A model generated the notes under the pieces. The model made no database searches and was not told where the DNA came from. It saw nothing but the letters and a program-made list of their open reading frames with translations. Positions 9,001-62,889 of a DNA stretch of 64,000 nucleotides are shown here, piece by piece. The position numbers and the translations under genes are program-made. The DNA lies in contig CM032797.1 of assembly GCA_019155185.1 (NCBI GenBank), positions 1,591,890-1,655,889 of the forward strand. Direction: 5' to 3'. The DNA comes from Beaufortia kweichowensis (taxonomy: Eukaryota > Chordata > Actinopteri > Cypriniformes > Gastromyzontidae). The stretch's first letter is position 1. Each line of letters begins with the position of its first letter.

Positions 9001-11526
9001 TGGAGGTGGGCAGTGGCGGTTCTACATTGAATTACTCCCCGGGTGAGACCCCCTCTGAGCGCCCCCAGGAAAACATTTTTTTGCACAGTCATGTTTTACT
9101 GTAACAATATACGTGTAAGACAAGCTTATATTTCTCAATTGCACAAATCCTTCAACAGAACATTTGAAAAACACAATTCCGCACAAAACAGTATAAGTTA
9201 TCAGAACTTAAATAAATATACTCTGTATACATAAAAGTGTCAAAAATATGTACAATCAGAATATAACAAGAGCAGAGAACAATAATATAAAATATAAAGA
9301 ATAATATACAAATAAAATATAGAATAAATATTCTAAATAGCACAAATCCTTCATCACACAAATCACACTTATTTTAATTATTACACTGCACTAAAAACAG
9401 AAAACACAAACTAAAACTAAAATCTGACCCTTCTGGCCTTCCTTGATGCAAAATCATCAATAATGTCATCATACGAAATCTGCTCCCCTACTGAGTGATT
9501 GATACTGATGATAGCAAGGCCATTCCTGGAAATGGTTGACCTCAGGTATAACTTGATCAACTTGAAAAGCTCCTCTCTGCTTGAGCCACAGTGACTGGCA
9601 GAGTAAGTGCAATCCTAAGAGCAGTCCAAAAGTTGGGAGAGAGATACTTTCTATTACAGAGAGAAAGTAGTTGCATACCTTTATCTTTTGCTCGTTTCTC
9701 CTCTTCTTCTTTTCTCTTTTTCCTAAATTGGGCACCTGACAGCTTTGACCTTTTTCTCTCCATCGCTGTGTGTTTATTTTCCAATCGACAATCAACAGAT
9801 TTCCCATCCCCCAACATTGTCACTCACGACCAGAAGTCAAGACTAAACCAATTCACCTCCACATAATCGTTTTGTATTACCTATTTTTATTAGCCATTTC
9901 ACACAATTTAGAAAAAACAAACACGTGCAAATTATAGGTCTGTGTTTATTATTAGGGATGCACCGTACGAGTACGAGTACCGATATTTTTTTCCTGGTAC
10001 TTGCCGATACCGATACCTGTTTATGGGATCTGCCAGTTTTCCAAGTAATGACACAGTGAGACTAATAATTTTAGGACAGCTTATCTGTAATTATGAACAA
10101 CTGTAACTCAAACCATTTTTTTTCTGCTTGTCACAAGGTTATCAATGTACAAATAATTTTCACAGTATCTAATAATTTCCATAACCAAACCAAGGGCATA
10201 ATAAAATATTATTTATTATGCCCTTGGTTTGTTAAAATATTTGGTTTGTTAACATTAATAAAATATTATTTATTAATACATTCTTACGCTCGTGCAGATG
10301 CGCCCGCGCCCCTCCCCTCACACAGCTTCTGTGCACAGCACCTTCTCAGCAAGCAGGGGCGACACAGTTATATGATAGATCATAGAAAACCCCTCAGCGG
10401 CACAGATGATTTTTTTTCAAGTGCTTGTGCCGCCCCCCACATGTCATGAAAAAATGCCGCCCCGGGCGGCTGCCCCGTTCGCCCATGCCTAAAACCGCCA
10501 CTGGAGGTGGGTGAAGACTAGATGAGGGACAGGAAAACAGTCAATAAGGCCAGGGTGGAGTCGAAGGTGGGAGGAGCCAGGGGGAGCCAGGAGGAGCCAG
10601 GATCAAGAAAAGGATAGTAGTGGAGTTAATAGTGGAGTTATTTAAATTTTTCCTTGTTTTTTATTTTGCTTTTTACATTTCTTTTACCACTTTCAAAATC
10701 TTCAGACTATTTTTACTGAGATGGACAGTTTGTATAGCTATTTCAATATGAAACTAGCATTGCTTATGTTCCAGTATTCTCAATCATTTTAAAAAGTTGT
10801 ATATTATGTGTTATTATTTAGACAACGACATCTGTACTTCATGATGGGGGCTCCATTGTTTTTTTGAAAACAAATTTTGGCCATGTGAATTTTAATATGA
10901 ATCTAAGTGTTTAGTGATACAGACCTGTTATTTATGGTTCTATGTCGCTACAGGCTGCTATTAGGAAGGAGCTAAATGATTTTAAAAGCAATGAGATGGA
11001 GGTGCATGAGTCCAGCAGACACCTGACCAGGTAAACTACATCACAATCATTAGGTACAGAAACCAATAGAAAAATAAATAAGAATAACAGGTTTTGATCC
11101 ACAAAACCAAGGCAGTTCCACAAACGTAAATGCAGATGAACAATGTAAATGCCTTTGTTGGGCAACACAAGGCATTTAGCTGACACTTTTATCCAAAGTG
11201 ACTTACAGATATTAGGAGACAATGAAGCGACACATCATAAGCGGCAACAATAGTACTAAGAAGTGCTTTCCTAAGTTTACAATTATATAAATAAAAAAGC
11301 ATAAAGCATAAAAAAGCAGGCATGACTTGATTTGCTCCATCTGGGACCCAAATTGATGGTGTTTGGAATATGTTTTCATTATATAAATAGTGGTTGAAGT
11401 GCATTGGTTAAAGAGGGCTTGCGGTAAAAATTAATAAAATGCCACAATTTTACCATCAAGCCCAAAACAGTACCAGTTTTTAGCACATCTCTGCAATTTT
11501 TTTCTTACAGGTTTCATAGACCATAG
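5900..11526 (+). CDS. phactr1/3-like: PHACTR family protein (phosphatase and actin regulator), 3' seven coding exons
   Basis: Seven exons join in phase to give the last 228 residues: 5900-6078, 6328-6484, 7366-7421, 7609-7670, 8185-8325, 10954-11030 and 11511-11526, with stop TAG at 11524-11526. PHACTR proteins bind G-actin through RPEL repeats and recruit protein phosphatase 1 through the C-terminus. Visible in order: an acidic stretch (DCDDDKENIP, then EEEDDDSLF); three RPEL repeats (NRPSERELQEKNIL, QRPTAEELEQKNIL, QRPTVEELRQAKIL); the conserved LIRFSDYVEVADAQDYDRR segment containing the RVxF-like PP1 docking site; and the terminal RHLTRFHRP. The acidic exon with DDKEN is most like PHACTR1 or PHACTR3, and I cannot separate them. 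The 5' exons, including the N-terminal RPEL, are outside the window. All splice sites are GT/AG and no frame is broken, so the gene looks functional. A leucine usual in the 'VHELSRH' segment is serine here. Confidence 0.93.
6328..6484 (+). CDS. phactr1/3-like: phactr exon (second RPEL repeat)
   Basis: Acceptor atgtag ends at 6327 and the donor is at 6485. It encodes TLALKVLRKDSLAVKLSNRP and continues through the RPEL core ERELQEKNIL to GTQLTR. The arginine codon is split CG|G with the next exon. RPEL repeats bind monomeric actin through the RPxxxEL core. Confidence 0.93.
7366..7421 (+). CDS. phactr1/3-like: phactr exon (third RPEL repeat)
   Basis: A 56-bp exon between acag ending at 7365 and gtaaga at 7422. 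It encodes RLSQRPTAEELEQKNILR, a canonical RPEL core. It is too short to be seen as an open frame, but both phases agree with its neighbours. Confidence 0.93.
7609..7670 (+). CDS. phactr1/3-like: phactr exon (linker helix)
   Basis: A 62-bp exon between ctcacag and gtatga. It encodes CNEQEQIEEKREIRCRLSRK, a charged linker leading into the last RPEL. A cysteine stands where relatives usually have a basic residue. Confidence 0.9.
8185..8325 (+). CDS. phactr1/3-like: phactr exon (fourth RPEL repeat and start of PP1-binding region)
   Basis: A 47-codon, phase-0 exon between tttcag and gtaagt. It holds LSQRPTVEELRQAKIL, then IRFSDYVEVADAQDYDRR and KPWTRLTAADK, almost identical to mammalian PHACTR sequence as I recall it. 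This is the most conserved part of the family. Confidence 0.95.
8326..9010. other. phactr intron, probable unresolved dispersed repeat
   Basis: About 8385-8990 has the look of a decayed DNA transposon (tcagtgtcaccggtaata on the left, ctgtcacattcc on the right), but I could not match the termini. No coding content is seen. Confidence 0.3.
9430..9823 (-). pseudogene. hAT transposase remnant: N-terminus fused to C-terminal dimerisation domain
   Basis: On the minus strand, from 9823, the frame reads MERKRSKLSGAQFRKKRKEE soon after its start, which is the lysine-rich N-terminus of ZMYM-like hAT transposases. It then passes directly to NFWTALRIALTLPVTVAQAE and RSFSS, the start of the hAT C-terminal dimerisation domain. 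A full protein of this family is several hundred residues longer; the zinc finger and the RNase-H-like core with its catalytic residues are missing. After a frameshift near 9555, LIKLYLRSTISRNGLAIISI-like sequence continues to about 9430. It cannot be catalytically active. Confidence 0.8.
10187..10231. repeat. Perfect hairpin inside hAT element
   Basis: The arm aaccaagggcataata is followed, after a short AT-rich loop, by its exact reverse complement tattatgcccttggtt. The structure is embedded in the non-autonomous hAT element. Confidence 0.8.
10504..10953. other. phactr intron with purine-rich ggagcca repeats
   Basis: After the hAT duplication, 10504-10620 is purine-rich with several imperfect gggagccagg units. 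The rest is intron up to the acceptor at 10953. No gene is seen. Confidence 0.5.
10954..11030 (+). CDS. phactr1/3-like: phactr exon (PP1-binding helix)
   Basis: A 77-bp exon between gctacag and gtaaac. It encodes AAIRKELNDFKSNEMEVHES and continues SRHLTR. The arginine codon is split AG|G with the last exon. Confidence 0.93.
11511..11526 (+). CDS. phactr1/3-like: phactr terminal exon, FHRP-stop
   Basis: The acceptor tttcttacag ends at 11510. Only five codons remain: the end of Arg, then Phe-His-Arg-Pro and TAG. The RFHRP ending is the invariant PHACTR C-terminus that helps shape the PP1 substrate groove, so this tiny exon is well supported. Confidence 0.9.
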
Positions 11527-14500
11527 ACCATCACTGTCTAGAAGGCTGCTATAAAATCAATGCTCATCAATCAAAAGTGCTGGAGATTCAGCAAAGCCCA
11601 AGACGTCTGAAATGCCTTCTGCAACTCTTTAGGACTCTGCCATCACTCTTTCAAACTGTCATAGTAGCAATGCCCATATCACTTCTATGAATGTCTACTG
11701 TGGTGCTGGGCACATCACAGTTACCTTTTTACAGTCTCCTGGCATGTTTGATTGTCAGATCTCCTCCACAGATAAGGGGTTTCTCCTCTAAATGATTCTC
11801 AGGCTGTAAGCAGGCAGTGTTTTCAGCACTTTGAAACAGGACTTCCTAGTGGCATGTTTCACTTTTGCACAGACTGTGTTTGTGTCCAGTAGACCAAACA
11901 GAACAAATTTCTTTTTAAACCAAAAATTTAATGCAACACATTTTTATTTTAAGTTTACACAAACTTTCTTCTTACTTCTCGTCTTACATGTGACCCATTT
12001 TCCAGGGTTTTGTATTTTTAATGCTGCTGGCTTATGTATGCCATTGCATAATTCACTTAAAAACTGAAGAAAATTAGGAAAACAATAATACTTTCCTTTA
12101 CAATGCCTACTTCCACATTGGTCTGACTACTTAGTCCTTCTGGCTAACTGTGACGGGGTAACTGGAATCTTTTCTTATTGCTCGAATTGAATGCACTGTA
12201 TTAGATGTATGTAAAGGATATTTTTATTGTGCACCTAACCTTTTAACTGTCACCGTTCCTCAGGAGCAACACCTATGTTATTTCCCCATTCACTTTAATA
12301 TTTCATAGTTGAATTTTAATCTAATCATGACAAACTATAAATTGATGGAAAGGTGTAAGACTCAAGATGAAATATTTGACAAATTTTCATAACAATAATC
12401 TGACAATAATCTGACAAAAAAAACTGAGGGTAATGCGGATATGACATCATTGACATGTGACTATTGAACATGGGGACCGGGCCTGTGTCCTCGGTTAAAA
12501 TGACGATTATCTCACAATTTACAAATAGTTTGAGATATTGTAAGTACTCAACTGAACAAAATATGTAACACTGGCCTGGTCTTTTTTAAATCTTAAAATC
12601 CTACATATTGTCCCTTTAAAAATGTTTGGAAAAAAATAATATTAAAAATTAAACAGTTGTAGGTCACATTTTATGCATTTTCATGTGTATTCTCAATTTC
12701 TGCTGTGACAGTTATCAGGTTAAAGAATGCAGATAGAAGGGCTTGCTTTAAAAAGCTTGTAGAAAGTATAGAAGAAAATTGACCCTTTTATTATTGTTCT
12801 AAAATTACTTTAATGTCTGTACTGTTTCATTTCCAAGTGGATCTTTTTATCAAAAGGTTCTCTGGATGGATGTCAGTCTTTGCAAAACAGATGAGAATCC
12901 CATTTTACAGTTTTTTACATCAGTATTTTAGTTTTCACAGTTTAAACTTTTTACAGTTTTACAGACTAAGCAATATTTATAAAACTTGATGTTAATTTTT
13001 TTTGTTATTATTATTATTTTGGATAATGTGTCCATTCATTATTATTAAGGATGTTGCATTCTAGACTTTCACTATATTCATAGGGAAAATACAAGCTAGA
13101 GAGGGTTTTTTTAAGGTTTTGAACACAGTAATGGATGCAATAATGTGTTGAAATAAATAAATAAGACTATAAGCAAGACCACTGTTTCTTTATAATCAGA
13201 CACATTAAGATAACATTTCAAAAGAAAGATCGTATGAACATTTGTTAGTGCTGCAGTGATCATTTTCAGTGTATTTTAGAAAATTAATAAGCATTGATTG
13301 ATCATGCTTGATCAACTTCTCTTTAAGGATATTTCACAATGTACAATTACATTCTTGTTTACTTTAAGTTTTATTTTTCAATCAATTTTACACATATGAA
13401 TGGATGTTGGTTTCCAGTATAGATGCTGGACAGATGAGTTGTAACCACATCCTTTCTGTAATTTGTAGAGTAATCTGTAATTAACTTCTTAATAAGTTAA
13501 TTCATAAAATGTGCCATTGCTTGGTACCATGACTGAAGTCATGTTTAGTTGCCATCAGTAAAATGTACACTGCAGGTATAGAAAGTTTGGGTTGAAGTGT
13601 ATATGTGTCAGCACATAAACATGATCATAAAATTAAAACCTAAAATTGTTTATTTGTCTGGTAAACAGTAGATTTTTTTATTAAAAAAATATCCAGCCAA
13701 TAATGCTACAATGTGAATCTGCATGCCTTTTAATTTAACCTAATATACATATTGTATTATTGTTTGTTAAACATTTTTAGTATATTTATGACTGAAGTTC
13801 TTGGGTTCTTAAAATGGTATTTAAAATGAGACATTTTATTTTTATTTGTTAAACTAGCTAGCTTTAAGATCTGAATTTATTATTTCGGCATAAAAAGACA
13901 TGTTAAAAAACTGAACCCATGTGAAGAGCTTGTTAAACTTATAAGGAAATCAGATCATGTTTTGAACAACAGTTTTGAAATATGTTGAAATTGCACAGAC
14001 TTTTTACAAATGCCCCACAAACCTAACAAACACAGCTGTAATAATGTTGGGCCAAGAAATAAATGTAATGATTTTAGCAATAAATTTGACATTATGTACA
14101 AAGAATGAGTGTTTATATGTGAACAGTCATTTATTTAGTTGTTCAAATCTCCAACATTGTAATAATCTTAATAAAAGACACATATATTCAATTTACAGTA
14201 CACTGTAAATGTATATTATTATCTGATAGAACATTTGGACACAGAAGCGATGGCGTGTAATGTGGCTTTGAAATGTTTTTTTTCATGCCGTCATAAAACG
14301 GTCTCAGTCTGTCAAGCACTGAACGAATTCTGTGTGGCATTTAAGTGACAATTACTAGAAAGAAAGCGGGTAAGAAATGCAATTTTCTAGCAGTATGAGG
14401 GCCTATAAGGACTATAAGTTGGGGGGGGTGGAAAACAGGAATGGCTCTACTTTTGAAACACTAATATTAGTTTTAATCTTAAACATGATGTATCATGGAT

Positions 14501-14808
14501 TCGTGTACAGACTGCAAAATAAATTAACATTTTTAGGGGGGCTGGGCAGAAATGTAGGGGGTTGGCTAAAGCCCAAAAAATATTAAAGAGTACAATGTCA
14601 GACAATGTTATATGCTCTGGTCCCCTCCCTGCTTATGGTGGAACGAGATATATAGCAGACTGTCATCACTAAATGGCTGGATGTGTGGTGCCTGAATAAT
14701 AATATAGGTTTATAGATAACTGAAAGGTTTTGGGGGAGACCTCAAATGTTAATAGAAATGGAAATCATTCCGCTTGGGGTGGAGCTCTTCTGTCTAAAAA
14801 TATATATA
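11527..14808 (+). other. phactr 3' UTR and spacer
   Basis: A/T-rich sequence follows the phactr stop. Clustered aaataaataaataag at about 13150 could serve as a polyadenylation signal; I cannot fix the true 3' end. A stretch at about 12420-12480 (atgacatcattgaca) resembles 49965-50010, so a dispersed repeat is present. A fragment at 11160-11215 (ggcatttagctgacactttt, then atccaaagtgacttacag) is the reverse complement of the fish repeat tail also seen at 59130-59195. No other gene is recognised. Confidence 0.45.
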
Positions 14809-15335
14809 CACACTGCCGCTCAAACGTTTGGGATCAGTAAGACTTGTAATGCTTTTTAAAGAATTCTCATACACTTATTAAGGCTGCATTTATTTGATCA
14901 AAAATACAGAAAATATTGCAAAATGTTATTGCAGTATAAAAAATGTTTTTTTATATTAATATACTTCAAAATATAATTTATTCCTGTGATGCAATGCTGA
15001 ATTTTCATCAGCTGTCACTCCAGTCTTAAGTGTCACATGAAAGAAAAGAACGAATAAATGTCCAGCACTGATTCCCATACACTGAATAAATCAGAATATT
15101 AGAATGATTTTTGAAGGATCATGAGTGACAGCTGATGAAAATTCAGCTTTGCATCACAGGAATAAATTATATTTTGATGTATGATCATATAAAAAACATT
15201 ATTTTATATTGTAATAACATTTTGCAATATTGCTGTTTTTTCCTGTATTTTTGATCAAATAAATGCAGCCTTGACGAGCGTAAGAGACTTTAAAAACATT
15301 ACAAGTCTTACTGATCCCAAACTTTTGAGTGGGGA
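14809..15335. mobile_element. Foldback MITE, 0.5 kb
   Basis: The left arm (gctcaaacgtttgggatcag, taagacttgtaatg) is mirrored on the right (cattacaagtctta, ctgatcccaaacttttgagt). The inner parts are also inverted, so the whole unit can fold on itself. This is a very common fish family; another, decayed copy is at 36870-37430. The exact target-site duplication is unclear because the flank is tatata. Confidence 0.8.
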
Positions 15336-15390
15336 TGCATATGGAAAAATAATATTATGAAAAAAATGTTTGTCTTGAATGCACATTGGA

Positions 15391-16312
15391 CACAATTATC
15401 GGCACCCCTAGCAATACTTATGAGTAGAATTTCTTCATTTCTTAGCACACCAAGGTGACTTGTTGTCCGGTCATGACTTTCTGTTTCACATAAGAATAAA
15501 TAAGACGTCAGAAAGGCCAAATATCTTTATCATTTATCACAATGGGTAAAATGGAATACTATAGTTCCAATGTGCACAGATTGCAAAACAAGTGATTTGG
15601 AACACAGTTAAAGGATCAAATCCATTGCTCTTTAATGCAACAAAATCTCCAATATTCATTTGCCACACTGGAATTTCAGACAGGACTTGGTGCACAAGAC
15701 TGGTTTGGTGCACAAAGGGATGAAAAACTGTTATACAGTTAAATAAACAGACTGATATATATTGTTGTGGACCTACCTTTATACCAAAGGTCCTAAAATC
15801 TTGATACGTGGCATCATAGATTCTATCAAATACCAAAAGATAAAAAATCTAAACCTGATTTCCTCTACTAGAAATCTTATAATAAGCAGTGGTTAGATCT
15901 TATACGAGGACATTGGTTAAAAACAAACATCAAAATAAACACAAACATGGGTCACTGAGCACAAAATATATAGGCCATAGCCACCCCAGTTCCCTGACCT
16001 GAACCCTATAGAAAATTAGTGGGGTAAACTAAAGAGGAGAAAGCATTTTAAGGATCTGGGGAAATAATCTAATATCACTTGCCATATATTCTTCAGCCTC
16101 ATCAGACACTGTAAGAAAAGACTCGACCAATAATTGTGTCTAACATGCATTTAAGAAACATTTTTTAATAATGTGATTTCCCCCCCACTTTCTATAGTTT
16201 TACATCAATGAATCATTGTATCTTTGTGAATTAAGAATAAAGATCGAAAGGAGAAACGTCAACTGTTTTTGCTTATATTTACAAGGGGTTACCAAGGGTG
16301 CCGATATTTAAG
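15391..16312 (+). mobile_element. Tc1/mariner transposon remnant
   Basis: Inverted termini are visible as ttatcggcaccc on the left and gggtgccgatattt on the right. Near the right end the + strand reads FPDLNPIEN-stop-WGKLKRR (about 15988-16040), which is the third catalytic block (DLNPIEN) of a Tc1 transposase. Stops interrupt every frame, so it is inactive. The minus-strand open frame at 15537-15836 is a shadow. Confidence 0.8.
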
Positions 16313-16737
16313 ATCATATGATACATATAAAACCAGTGAAAAATAAAAATAAAGCAGTTGTCGTTACCTAGCTAAGACCCATGTTTATGAATATTTTCAG
16401 TTCATGGATAATTTATCCTGCAACATGAAATATACTATATTGTCGTTCGTCTACTGAATCACTAGATGACAGTAAAACTCCTGGAGTAATATCAGATATG
16501 CGCAATACTGCTTGAAATAATAGTTTCAATGTTCGGTCATAATGTAGCCTATATCATGTATACATGTAAGCGATCCAAATCACGTATAGATATAACCCTA
16601 TAATTTACTATTTGTTGAATATCATTCGATACATAATAAACGTTATCATCGCAAGTGCGTGAATCACTGACGACTGCTGCTGTTTTTATAACTTATGAAC
16701 ATCGATGTGACTGTGACGCACTAACAAAAACAAGCGC
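16313..16737. other. Spacer upstream of phlpp1, nothing recognised
   Basis: A/T-rich spacer between the Tc1 remnant and the phlpp1 promoter region. No coding or RNA gene is seen. Confidence 0.5.
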
Positions 16738-16762
16738 CGCAACGCATCACGGGAAATGAAGT
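16738..16762 (-). promoter_or_regulatory. ZNF143-like (SBS) promoter motif
   Basis: On the minus strand the site reads ACTTCATTTCCCGTGATGCG followed by TTGCG. It closely follows the ZNF143/Staf consensus, in which ACTAC, TCCC, ATGC and YGCG blocks are spaced in this way. It lies about 535 bp upstream of the phlpp1 start codon. Such sites mark many vertebrate CpG-island promoters. Binding is inferred. Confidence 0.5.
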
Positions 16763-16929
16763 TTTTATGTTTCAAACACACGTATCCGGTTTTTCATTAA
16801 AATGACTTTCCCCCAAATAAATTTGATTTTAACGTCTTGATTTTACCGTGTCGTAAAGAATATTTTCAATAAAGTTACACAAAAAAAATAATTAAGCGAA
16901 TTATTTTTTAACAAGTTTAAATTATCCAA

Positions 16930-17296
16930 AATAGCAGGTGGGGGCGTTATCCGGGTACTCTCGCGAGGTGCGTCTGCATCCTCTTCTTCATTTATCGTCA
17001 TTCAACGCATTCCAGCAGTGAAAGATATAACGACACATATATAATATATATACCAAATCTTACAGCTAATAAAATCACAACATCACTTGTGTGAGCTCTT
17101 AGTTTGAGCTTGAGGACGTAAACTCTCGCGTGATTTCCAATTCTCGCGATAGACGCGCGTTTCGCTCTCGGTCTCCATGATCTGATCGGATTCCAAGCGG
17201 CGCGGAGCAATCATCCCTGCGCGTTCATGACGCTTATTTGCGCGTCGTGCCGCGCTCGCATCCCCGCTCGGATGGATTAACGGTGTTCTAGTGAGG
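16930..17296 (+). promoter_or_regulatory. phlpp1: phlpp1 CpG-rich promoter and 5' UTR
   Basis: Base composition changes sharply from A/T-rich to CpG-rich just before the phlpp1 start codon and stays so through exon 1. Three TCTCGCG boxes occur: ctctcgcgag at 16958-16967, and ctctcgcgtg and ttctcgcgat between 17120 and 17150. TCTCGCGAGA is a known core-promoter element of vertebrate CpG-island genes, bound by BANP and ZBTB33-type factors. No TATA box is evident. The transcription start is unknown. Confidence 0.55.
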
Positions 17297-60789
<43,493 letters not shown>

Positions 60790-61526
60790 GTGGGTTTGAT
60801 CTTCACAACATTTTCATAGTCATAGTGGGCACATGCCATTGAATACTGTTCTACGTACATTTGACTCCTTTAATCACTACAGAATATTACAGCTCTGCAC
60901 ACTCTGATTATTCTCTTTAACTTTCTCCATCCTGCCGTGCTTTTTAACAGTAATACAAGAATTGTAGCATATTCTAGACATATGTTGGCTGTTTACCTTT
61001 ACTGTCCTTTCCAATTCATCAATATAAAGACAATACGGATACAATTTATTAAAACTTTAGTTAGCAATAATATTTTTTCTACACAGAATATTTCAAGTAT
61101 TTAAGCTAAAGCTTAAAACATGGTAACAGTTTACAAACATCAATTAAATGTTCCTTTTTCCAATGTCTTACTGGGAATTCTATGCAGCCAATGACTGCCT
61201 GAAGTCTGGAAAACCATAGCCATCCCCAAAGACTGGCACTCTTCCTTTGTGATGTATTAACGGGCCTTTACTGCAGCTCTCTCGAATGGTTGTTTGTTTG
61301 TGGTCTTTCTGCATTTAGTTTCGTCTTTAACAAGTGAAATGCATGCTCGATTGGGTATTTGACTTGACTATTGCGGAATATTCCACTTCTTTACCTTTAG
61401 AAACACCTGGGTTGCTTTTGTGGAATGTTTTAGGTTGTTGTTCATCTGTACTGTAAAAAAGCGTTGTGGCATTTGTCTGAATCTGAGCAGACAGTGTATA
61501 CATATATACTTCAGAATTCATCTGTC

Positions 61527-61862
61527 TGACGCCCCGTGCACATTGTCAGCGACAAGCAGCTGCAGAGCGTCGCAATCTCGATCATTCCAATGGAAGCTCG
61601 GTGACTACCAGCAACATGAGCGACAGTGACCGTTGTGGTGACAGGATGTGACAACTTTATGCAAATGAGGAGCAACTTTCAGGAGCGACTACCAATGGGA
61701 GTGAAGTTGGAGTGAAACTCTCATCATTCGTCTCTGTTCAGTTAGCAGTTATTTGTTTATAACTGTTTCTATGATAACAACTAGAAACGCTTCTTAATGT
61801 CATGGAGAGAGACGAGCGACACCCAGCAACAAAGCCGCTGACAGTGTGCACGAGGTGTAATT
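61527..61862. mobile_element. Short MITE
   Basis: The left end acgccccgtgcacattgtca gcg is mirrored by cgctgacagtgtgcacgagg tgt at the right. An internal pair (gcgacaagcagctgc against gcgacacccagcaacaaagc) is also partly inverted. It could belong to PIF/Harbinger or hAT; the duplication is not resolved. Confidence 0.65.
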
Positions 61863-62557
61863 CTGTTTTCTTCCACGTAATCAATACACCAATGAGCCAG
61901 TGTCATTGGAAGCCATGCATGCCCAAGCCATCACATTCCCCCTACAGTGTTTTACTGAAGATGTTGTATGCTTAGGTCATGAGATGTTCCAAGCCTTCTT
62001 CATCATTTTTATTCCCATTATTCTTGTAGAGGTTGATGTTTCTTTGTCCAAAAAAATGCAGTTTCAGAACTTGTCTTATTCCCTTGCTATTCTTGAGGTT
62101 ATTGTTTTTATTTGTTGTAAATTTGTTATAAATTCCTCTTTTTATTGTCTTGATTAACAATGATACCTTCTGAAGAGTGTTTTTCACACGTCTTGATGTG
62201 ATCATCCACCACTGTTGTCTGTTAAGGATGTCACAGCATTGTTGTGTTGCTGAGCTCTGTTGTGTTGCTAAATGCCTAAATGTAAATGTAGCTCACCAGT
62301 GCATTTTTTTTTCCTCAGAATGTACCAGATTGTTAATTTGGCCACTTGTAATGTTTCTGATATCACTCTTTACTGTGGTCTGTTACACTTGCATGGAGAG
62401 CTCTCTGAACCGCATGATGAGAGTTCAAGGCAACAGCTTCCAAATGTAAATGCCACAATGCCAGACCTTTTATATGCTTATTTTATAAAAAAAAAAAAGA
62501 AAAATTAAGGAATAGCTGACAACTGTCTATAAAACAGCTTTTGAGTCAACTGTACAA

Positions 62558-62643
62558 ATACTTTTGGTCCCTTGATAAAGGGGATCCGCATATTAAAGTA
62601 ATACTTTTGGTCCCTTGATAAAGGGGATCCGCATATTAAAGTA
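62558..62643 (+). repeat. 43-bp perfect tandem duplication
   Basis: The unit atacttttggtcccttgata then aaggggatccgcatattaaa gta occurs twice head to tail without mismatch (62558-62600, 62601-62643). The wording resembles sequence near the ends of fish Tc1-like elements. Confidence 0.95.
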
Positions 62644-62889
62644 ATATAATTCCTAAACCATTCCTCCCATTTGGATTTGAATACCCTCTAAATAAAGTAA
62701 AGAGTGTATATTTTTTAACAATAGGTTGTTCGCAATCACGAGATTCTGATGACACGTAAAAGGATAAAGAGACAGTCCGTATTGTAGTGGTTTAGACACT
62801 ATTTCTAAAGAAAGATATACACAGAAAATTACTAGGGATGTCGTGGTGGGCGGGTAATTTAATCTAATTTAAACCAAATATTGCTATCA

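Larger units (their letters stand above)
9011..10503 (-). mobile_element. hAT transposon, internally deleted
   Basis: The element begins cagtggcggtt and ends aaccgccactg (11-bp perfect inverted termini). The 8-bp duplication gaggtggg occurs at 9003-9010 and 10504-10511, so the insertion boundaries are exact. On the minus strand it retains the two ends of a transposase gene (see 9430-9823). It also contains what looks like part of another hAT-like repeat at about 9955-10035 (gggatgcaccgtacgagtac) and a perfect hairpin at 10187-10231. Confidence 0.93.
60790..62889. other. phlpp1 intron after exon 8
   Basis: No further phlpp1 exon is found. The open frames at 61900-62508 were tested against the expected next leucine-rich repeat and do not match. 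A MITE and a tandem duplication are listed separately. Confidence 0.5.

Noticed and set aside
15537..15836. Minus-strand 99-residue frame
   Set aside because: It lies opposite the Tc1 remnant and has no motif of its own.
62177..62508. Possible next phlpp1 exon after tttttcctcag
   Set aside because: The translation does not resemble the expected leucine-rich repeat (RNRLENVPEW-like), and no phase-compatible donor is seen.
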